DNA of 64,000 bases, taken from positions 1,736,001 to 1,800,000 of the forward strand of contig OZ241346.1 of NCBI GenBank assembly GCA_965199875.1, in the 5' to 3' direction. The position numbers and the translations under genes are program-made. This stretch comes from VXYL01 sp965199875 (GTDB lineage Bacteria > Pseudomonadota > Gammaproteobacteria > Pseudomonadales > Azotimanducaceae). The notes under the pieces are model-generated. The model saw only the letters and a program-made list of their open reading frames with translations. It was not told the origin of the DNA and made no database searches. Each line of letters opens with the position of its first letter. Within the stretch, counting starts at the first letter, position 1. Shown piece by piece: positions 58,373 through 64,000 of this stretch.

Positions 58373-59640
58373 TCTGGGCGGGCATCGCGCTGTTGATTCT
58401 GATGGCGCTGCTGGGGGCGCCGCTCTTCGTCGTCGTGCTGGCCGCCGCCATGCTCGGCTTCCTGGCCGAGGGCGTGGCGCTCGGCGTCGTCGCCATCGAC
58501 CTCTACGCGATCACGCAAAAGCCGCTCCTGGTGTCGCTGCCGTTCTTCGCCTTCGCCGGCTATCTGATGGCCGAGGCGAACACTTCCGAGCGTCTGATGG
58601 CGCTGACGAAGGCGCTGTTCGGTTGGATGCCGGCCGGGCTCGCGGTGGTTGGACTGGTGGTCTGCGCGCTCTTCACCGCGCTGACGGGCGCCTCGGGCGT
58701 CACCATCGTCGCCCTCGGCGGCCTGCTCCTGCCGATGCTGACGTCAAGCGGCTACGGCAGGAACTTCAGCCTGGGCCTGGTCACTTCCTCGGGCAGCCTG
58801 GGCCTGCTGGTGGTGCCTTCGGTGCCGCTGATCCTCTACGGCATCGTCGCCCAGCAGATGAACGTCGGCGCGCCCTTCACCATTCAGCAGCTGTTCGTCG
58901 CCGGGCTGGGGCCGACGCTGCTCATGGTGGTGCTGCTGTCGGCCTACGCGGTCTGGCGTCATGGCGACCTGCCCCGAACGCCCTTCGACGCCGCGGCGCT
59001 GTGGTCGGCGTTGAAGGCGGCGCGCTGGGAACTGCCGCTGCCGTTCGTGGTGCTCGGCGGCATCTACTCCGGCTACTTCGCCATCTCGGAAGCCGCGGTG
59101 CTGACGGTGGCCTACGTGCTGATCGCGGAAATGCTGCTGTACCGGGAGATCGGCTTGCGCGCGCTGCCCGGCATCGTCCGCCAGTCGATGACCATGGTGG
59201 GCAGCATCCTGATGATTCTGGGCGTGGCGCTGGCGTTCACCAGCTATCTGGTGGACGTGGAAGTGCCCCAGCGCCTGTTCGCGTTTCTGCAGGAACACAT
59301 CTCCGACAAGCTGACCTTTCTGATTCTGCTGAATCTGCTGCTGCTGGCGCTCGGCGCCATCCTCGACGTGTTCTCGGCGCTGGTCATCATGGTGCCGCTG
59401 CTGCTGCCGGTGGCGGTGGGCTTCGGCATCCACCCCATCCACTTCGGCATCATCTTCCTGGCCAATCTGGAAATCGGCTACTTCACGCCGCCCATCGGCA
59501 TCAACCTGTTCATTTCCAGCTACCGCTTCGACCGCCCGATGCTGGACCTCTACGTCTCCTGCCTGCCGTTCATGGCGGTGACGCTGCTGGCGCTGCTGCT
59601 GATCACCTACGTGCCTTGGTTTTCGCTCTGGTTCCTGTAG
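58369..59640 (+). CDS. dctM: TRAP transporter large permease
   Basis: A 423-residue DctM-type permease with about twelve membrane helices. Landmarks: PLLVSLPFFAFAGYLM, LTGASGVTIVALGGLLLPML (part shown), GYGRNFSLGLVTSSGSLG, and the C-terminal LANLEIGYFTPPIGINLF. It carries Na+-driven uptake with DctP and DctQ. GTG start overlapping dctQ; last gene of the operon. Confidence 0.92.
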   Translation: MIWAGIALLILMALLGAPLFVVVLAAAMLGFLAEGVALGVVAIDLYAITQKPLLVSLPFFAFAGYLMAEANTSERLMALTKALFGWMPAGLAVVGLVVCALFTALTGASGVTIVALGGLLLPMLTSSGYGRNFSLGLVTSSGSLGLLVVPSVPLILYGIVAQQMNVGAPFTIQQLFVAGLGPTLLMVVLLSAYAVWRHGDLPRTPFDAAALWSALKAARWELPLPFVVLGGIYSGYFAISEAAVLTVAYVLIAEMLLYREIGLRALPGIVRQSMTMVGSILMILGVALAFTSYLVDVEVPQRLFAFLQEHISDKLTFLILLNLLLLALGAILDVFSALVIMVPLLLPVAVGFGIHPIHFGIIFLANLEIGYFTPPIGINLFISSYRFDRPMLDLYVSCLPFMAVTLLALLLITYVPWFSLWFL

Positions 59641-59678
59641 GCGAGGCTCGTTCGTGCAAGCGCTTCCAATGCTTCCTG

Positions 59679-60131
59679 CTACGGGCGCTGCCCGCGCCTC
59701 CCCGCGGCGATTTCCTCCATCCAGCGCCGGTGGCCGTCCGGGTCGAGGATCATCGAACAGAAGTATTGCAGCAGCTGTCGGTGGCGGGCGCCCAGCTTCG
59801 CCTGCTGCATGGCGCGTTCGCCGTCCTTGCTGTTGAGGAAGCGATAGGCGCTGGTGATGGCTTCTTCGTCGCCGAGCACCCGGGCCGCGGCGCGGTTGAT
59901 GACGTCGTGGCTGTTCTCGAGGTCGCTTTCGTCGATGCCGGCGGCGGCCGGGTCCATGACCAGGTTGGCCCACAGGGTGGCCAGGTAGATGCGGTAGACG
60001 TCCTTGTCCACGAAGCGTTCGACAACGCCGGACTGACGCTCGACGGCCGCCAGAACGGGGTTCAGGATGCGAGCGATCTCGGCTTCCGAACGCATCGCCA
60101 AAGCTGCCTCGCCTGCTGGTGACGCGGCCAA
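59679..60131 (-). CDS. Hypothetical protein
   Basis: A 150-residue helical protein without signal peptide or membrane helix. No family recognised. Conserved-looking segments are VDKDVYRIYLATLWANLVMD, shown as DVYRIYLATLWANL, and LLQYFCSMILDPDGHRRWM. The start at 60131 is the first ATG; one 36 bases further in (MRSEAEIAR) is possible. It is convergent with the TRAP operon and divergent from the superoxide dismutase gene. Confidence 0.6.
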   Translation of the reverse strand: MAASPAGEAALAMRSEAEIARILNPVLAAVERQSGVVERFVDKDVYRIYLATLWANLVMDPAAAGIDESDLENSHDVINRAAARVLGDEEAITSAYRFLNSKDGERAMQQAKLGARHRQLLQYFCSMILDPDGHRRWMEEIAAGRRGQRP

Positions 60132-60269
60132 TCATAAGCGCTGCGGGACAACGCGGCGCAGCTGCCGAGACGCTCGGCATGCAATGCAGCGGAGCGGTCT
60201 GCCCAGCGGCGCATGCTTTCGCGCTACTATTCCAAGTATAGAGCGATGGCGAGACGTGGAGGTCCGCGA

Positions 60270-60860
60270 ATGGCGAACTCGAACCGATGCCCTTCCTACG
60301 CACCGCTTTGCGCCGCGGCCGGCTTGGCCCTCTCGCTGGCCGCGCTGCCCCAGGCGGCGCTGGCGGTCGACAAGGCGTATGCGGACGTCGTCGATGCGGA
60401 TGGCGTGTCCTATGGTCTGGCGGTCTTCGAGCAGGCGCCCAAGGGCGTCATCGTGCGGGTCGACCTGGTCGGTCTGCCACCGGGCTGGCACGGCATCCAC
60501 CTGCATGCCGTTGGCCGTTGTTCTCCGGACTTCAAAGCCGCCAAGGGGCATGTCAATCCGACTGCCAAACAGCACGGGCTGCGCAACCCGGCCGGCCCGG
60601 ACGAAGGTGACCTTCCCAACGTCTACATCGCGCCCGACGGCAGCGGCAAGGCCGAGTTCTACACCACCCGCGTGGCCATCAAGGAAGGCCGTGGGACGCC
60701 GGCGCTGCTCGACGACGACGGCGCGGCCATCGTCGTTCACGCCAATGCGGACGATCACTCCAGCCAGCCCATCGGCGGCGCTGGCGGGCGGATCGGCTGC
60801 GGCGTCATCGCCGAGGCTGGCGACGACGTCGGCAGCAGCGAAGCAGCGGCTACGGAATAG
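60270..60860 (+). CDS. sodC: Cu/Zn superoxide dismutase family protein
   Basis: A 196-residue exported SodC. Signal peptide (AAAGLALSLAALPQAALA). Metal ligands: HGIHLHAVGRC (two Cu histidines), KGHVNP (bridging histidine), KQHG and an Asp further on, and VVHANADDHSS (fourth Cu histidine). The disulfide cysteines are in GRCSPD and RIGCGVI. It removes superoxide in the periplasm. ATG at 60270 with GGAGG. The last 11 bases overlap the convergent ABC transporter gene. Confidence 0.88.
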   Translation: MANSNRCPSYAPLCAAAGLALSLAALPQAALAVDKAYADVVDADGVSYGLAVFEQAPKGVIVRVDLVGLPPGWHGIHLHAVGRCSPDFKAAKGHVNPTAKQHGLRNPAGPDEGDLPNVYIAPDGSGKAEFYTTRVAIKEGRGTPALLDDDGAAIVVHANADDHSSQPIGGAGGRIGCGVIAEAGDDVGSSEAAATE

Positions 60861-62778
60861 CATCTCCCGCTGCTGGTTCGCGCAACGGCGCCGACGCTGC
60901 CGGCGACCACTGGCGATGGGTTGCTTCGGCGAGGCTCTGCTGCCGGTAGAGCTTCGCGTAGTGGCCGCCGCTGGCCATCAGTTCCAGGTGGGTGCCGGTT
61001 TCGACGACGCGCCCGCCGTCGATCACCACGATGCGGCTGGCGTTGCGAATGGTGGACAGACGATGGGCGATGACGAAGCTGATGCGCCCTTGCAGGACGA
61101 ACTTCAGCCCCTGCTGGATCTTCAGTTCGGTTTCCGTGTCCACCGATGAGGTGGCTTCGTCCATCACCAGTATCTGCGGCTCGGCAAGAATGGCGCGGGC
61201 GAAGGAAACCAGCTGCTTCTGGCCGGCGGACAGCCGACCGCCGCCCTCGCCCACCTCGGTGTCGTAGCCGTCCTCCATGTCGTCGATGAAGTCGTGCGCG
61301 CCGGCCAGCTTGGCGCACCACTCCACCTCCTGGTCGGTGGCGGCAAGGCGGCCGTAGCGGATGTTCTCGCGGATGCTGCCGCTGAACACGTGCGCGTTCT
61401 GCAACACCATGCCGAGGTTGGATTGCAGCCAGTGCAGGCCGCGCTCGCGGTAGTCCACGCCGTCGATCAGCACCTGTCCGGCGGTGGGTTCGTAGAACCG
61501 GCAGATCAGATTCACCAGCGTGCTCTTGCCGCCGCCGGTGGGCCCGACGACGGCGATGGCCTCGCCCATCTTCGCCTTCAGGTTGACGTTGGCGAGCACG
61601 GGCTTCTCCGGGTCGTAGGCGAAGCTCACGTCACGCAGCTCGATCTCGCCAATGCGCACCGCGCCGCCGTCTTCGGCGACGCCGTCGCGGCTCGGCGCCT
61701 CGCTGTGCGCGGCGAGTTGACGGCGGACGCTTGCGGAATCGGCGATCTCCGGCTTGGCGTCCACCAGCGACAGCACTCGTTCGGCGGCGGCCTGGGCCAT
61801 CTGCATTTCCGCGAACCACTGGCCCAGTTCCATCACCGGATTGAAGAACTCGCGCACCAGCATCATGAAGGCGATCAGCGTGCCGGCGCCGACCGTGCCG
61901 GCGAGCAGCAGCGAACCCCCGCGCACCAGCGCGAGATGAACGGCCACCGCGGAGAGAATCAGCACGATGGGCAGAAACACCGCCGCCAGCAGCATGTTGC
62001 GCACCGAGGCGCTGTACATGGTGCCCGTCAGCTGGCGGAAATCCCGGGCGTTGGCGTCTTCGCGCACGAACGCCTTGCTGGTGGTGACGCCCATGATGGA
62101 CTCGTTGTAGCTGCCGGTGATGCGCGAGTTGGTGGCGCGAACCAGCCGCGCCGTCCCTAGGATGCGCCTGCGGAACTTCGCCGAGACCCAGGCGACGAAG
62201 GGCAGAATCGCCATCGCCAGGAGCGCCAGCTGCCAGTTCATCACCAGCATGGCGACGGCGATGCCAAGCATCATGGTGACGCCCCAGATCACGTCCAGGA
62301 ACGCCCACGCCAGGATGTCCGTCAAGCGGCTGCAGTCGGACGTCAGCCGTGCCATCAGCCAGCCGGTGGGCCGGTAGTCGTAGTACGAGAACGACAGCCG
62401 CTGCAGGTTGGCGAAGGCTTCGCGGCGGATGTCGTGGCTGGTGAACGCATGCACCTTGCCGGCGCCCCACACGAAAGCCGCCACCGAAACCGCCAGCACG
62501 CAGGCGCAAACGAGATAGAGAACGCCCCAGAAGGCGATGGCGGCATCGGCGCCGTTCTGCTGCACGTCGTCCACCACCCACTTGGTGAGCAGCGGAAAGG
62601 CCGCCTCCATCAACGCCGTGCAGACCCCGGCCACGGCAACGACGGACAGCTCCTTGGGATAGACGAGGGTGTAGCGGAACAGTCGCCGCCACAGATGCAG
62701 CTGCAAGCCGTCCGCCGACGCCTGCTCGTCGAAGCCGTCGTTGAAGAGATTGTCGTCGTAGCTATCCGCTTCCGCCAC
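60850..62778 (-). CDS. ABC exporter half-transporter, second subunit
   Basis: A 642-residue type IV ABC exporter: a six-helix membrane domain (about 35-320) and an ATPase with Walker A GPTGGGKST, signature LSAGQKQL (Ala in place of Gly), Walker B ILVMDEATSSVD and switch histidine IAHRLST. With the next gene it would form a heterodimer, as in MdlAB or TmrAB-type exporters; this one seems the canonical site partner. Start overlaps the neighbour's end by 17 bases. Confidence 0.9.
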   Translation of the reverse strand: MAEADSYDDNLFNDGFDEQASADGLQLHLWRRLFRYTLVYPKELSVVAVAGVCTALMEAAFPLLTKWVVDDVQQNGADAAIAFWGVLYLVCACVLAVSVAAFVWGAGKVHAFTSHDIRREAFANLQRLSFSYYDYRPTGWLMARLTSDCSRLTDILAWAFLDVIWGVTMMLGIAVAMLVMNWQLALLAMAILPFVAWVSAKFRRRILGTARLVRATNSRITGSYNESIMGVTTSKAFVREDANARDFRQLTGTMYSASVRNMLLAAVFLPIVLILSAVAVHLALVRGGSLLLAGTVGAGTLIAFMMLVREFFNPVMELGQWFAEMQMAQAAAERVLSLVDAKPEIADSASVRRQLAAHSEAPSRDGVAEDGGAVRIGEIELRDVSFAYDPEKPVLANVNLKAKMGEAIAVVGPTGGGKSTLVNLICRFYEPTAGQVLIDGVDYRERGLHWLQSNLGMVLQNAHVFSGSIRENIRYGRLAATDQEVEWCAKLAGAHDFIDDMEDGYDTEVGEGGGRLSAGQKQLVSFARAILAEPQILVMDEATSSVDTETELKIQQGLKFVLQGRISFVIAHRLSTIRNASRIVVIDGGRVVETGTHLELMASGGHYAKLYRQQSLAEATHRQWSPAASAPLREPAAGDAIP

Positions 62779-64000
62779 GGGCGCTGCCTCCTTCGCTTGC
62801 CATCGGGTTCGCCGGGACGCCGTCGGCGGCTTCGACGTCGCGCCGGATGGATGCGTCCAACATGCCTTGGATCTCGCACAGTCGGCGGTAGGGACCGTCG
62901 CTGCCTGCCAGCTCGTCGTGGCTGCCGTCCTGCACCAGCCGCCCGCGCTCCATCACCAGGATGCGGTCCGCATGCTGGATCGACGACAGCCGATGGGCGA
63001 TGACGATGGTGGTGTGCTTGCCGCGCCGTCGCTCCAGAGCGTCCAGAATGCGCCGCTCGGTGCCGGTGTCCACGGCCGACAGCGAGTCGTCCAGCACCAG
63101 CACGGGCGGTTCCTTCAGCAACGCCCGGGCCAGCGCCAGGCGCTGCCTCTGGCCGCCGGACAGCGTGATGCCGCGTTCTCCCACTTGCGCGTCGTAGCCG
63201 GCCGGAAAGTCCAGGATGGCGTCGTGAATGGCCGCTTCCTCGGCGACTTCCTTGAGGTGATCGTCCTCGGCGTCCGGGCGCGCCACGCGCAGATTGGCGG
63301 CAATGCTGCGCGAGTAGAGGAACGGGTCCTGCAGCACGACGCCAACCTGGTGGCGCAGCCAGTGCGGGTCGACGCCGCGCACGTCCAGGCCGTCGATCAG
63401 AATTCGCCCGGCGTGAAACGGATACAGCCGCAGCAGCAGCCGGATGAGCGTGGTCTTGCCGGAGCCGGGCGGCCCGACGATTCCGACCGTCTGCCCGGAC
63501 GGGATGTGCGCGGAGAAGTCCACCACCGCGGCCCGGTCCGGCTTGTAGCCGGCGCGCACCGACTCGAAGACGATGTCGCCGACCGTTCGGGCGGACGGCC
63601 CTGCCGCACCCTGGCCGAACTGCCCGGACGGTTCCTCTTCGGCTTGCAGAATGTAGTTGATGCGGCCCAGGGCGACCACCGCCTTGCTGGAGTCGGTCAG
63701 CACTTCGCCCAGCCGCCGCACCGGCCACACCACCATCGTCACCAGGCTGAGAAAGATGAACAGCTCGCCGACGCTGATGCTGCCGGCGGCGAGGAACAAG
63801 CCGCCAGCGACCAGCACGGTGCCGATCTGGATCATCGACAGCAGATTGCTGATGCCCCAGTACACGGCTTCCAACGTGTTCACCCGGTACAGGTTGTTCC
63901 GGTACGCGGCGTTCTTCTCGCCGAAGCGCTCGATCTCGTGGGCTTGACGGGCGAAGGCGCGCACCACGCGAATGCCGGCCAGGTTCTCCTGCAGCACGGC
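62762..64000 (-). CDS. ABC exporter half-transporter, first subunit (cut by window edge)
   Basis: The last 412 residues or so of a second ABC half-exporter. Visible are the last helices of the membrane domain and the ATPase: Walker A GPPGSGKTT, signature LSGGQRQR, Walker B VLVLDDSLSAVD with Asp instead of the catalytic Glu, and IAHRLSS. The Asp in Walker B marks the degenerate site usual for one half of a heterodimeric exporter. The N-terminus lies past the right edge. Confidence 0.88.
   Translation of the reverse strand, partial: AVLQENLAGIRVVRAFARQAHEIERFGEKNAAYRNNLYRVNTLEAVYWGISNLLSMIQIGTVLVAGGLFLAAGSISVGELFIFLSLVTMVVWPVRRLGEVLTDSSKAVVALGRINYILQAEEEPSGQFGQGAAGPSARTVGDIVFESVRAGYKPDRAAVVDFSAHIPSGQTVGIVGPPGSGKTTLIRLLLRLYPFHAGRILIDGLDVRGVDPHWLRHQVGVVLQDPFLYSRSIAANLRVARPDAEDDHLKEVAEEAAIHDAILDFPAGYDAQVGERGITLSGGQRQRLALARALLKEPPVLVLDDSLSAVDTGTERRILDALERRRGKHTTIVIAHRLSSIQHADRILVMERGRLVQDGSHDELAGSDGPYRRLCEIQGMLDASIRRDVEAADGVPANPMASEGGSARGGSG

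Noticed and set aside
60890..61230. Ala for Gly in the ABC signature of the second half-exporter as damage
   Set aside because: Signature variants are common in heterodimeric exporters, and the other motifs are intact.

Overview
The window is a GC-rich stretch of a gammaproteobacterial chromosome. ZipA, the yrbG-kdsC-lptCAB-rpoN block, PTS-Ntr genes, short HPF, divergent nadC/ampD and smc-zipA-ligA all point to Gammaproteobacteria. A TatT-type TRAP transporter and a secreted cadherin-like/Calx-beta/LRR protein would suit a marine, perhaps host-associated lifestyle, but that is inference only. Genes are densely packed, with many 4-bp ATGA/GTGA overlaps and frequent GTG or TTG starts.

Layout. 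0-2 kb: leftward ibaG-hisD-zapE (zapE cut by the window edge). 2-7 kb: rightward yrbG-kdsC-lptC-lptA-lptB-rpoN (LPS core precursor, LPS export, sigma-54), met head-on by a leftward ptsN-HPr-hpf unit. 8.5-16 kb: a nuclease-fold hypothetical, nitronate monooxygenase-like protein, enoyl-CoA hydratase, SCP-x-like thiolase, LarA-like protein, MATE exporter and PGRP-type amidase. 16.5-18.3 kb: a 5'-3' exonuclease and two tandem heptad-repeat membrane peptides. 18.3-21.8 kb: a leftward VOC-sqdB-GT8-epimerase unit in the gene order of the Rhodobacter sulfolipid operon sqdBDC. 21.8-24.8 kb: the large secreted repeat protein. 25-30 kb: class I fumarase, acetoacetyl-CoA synthetase and a type B carboxylesterase.

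30-36.5 kb is the accessory region. It holds a AAA-ATPase/nuclease gene that has lost its ATPase core, a Sel1-repeat/peptidoglycan-binding/trypsin-like protein, and a three-gene translationally coupled operon. That operon encodes a pentapeptide-repeat two-helix channel-like protein, an MNT-type nucleotidyltransferase and a small helical protein, and its first gene is split by an IS4-family element. A tRNA-Thr(CGT) closes the region.

36.5-43 kb: nadC/ampD, a ROK kinase, and aceE-aceF. 43-52 kb: leftward PduO-type adenosyltransferase, alpha/beta hydrolase, lytic transglycosylase lipoprotein, and smc-zipA-ligA. 52-55.7 kb: acyl-CoA synthetase and an S9 peptidase. 55.9-59.6 kb: a four-gene TRAP transporter operon. 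59.7-64 kb: a hypothetical, a Cu/Zn superoxide dismutase and two ABC half-exporters.

Three genes between 49.4 and 53.7 kb (smc, acyl-CoA synthetase, S9 peptidase) each appear to carry one extra base. They are annotated as single frameshifted genes; assembly error and real decay cannot be told apart here.
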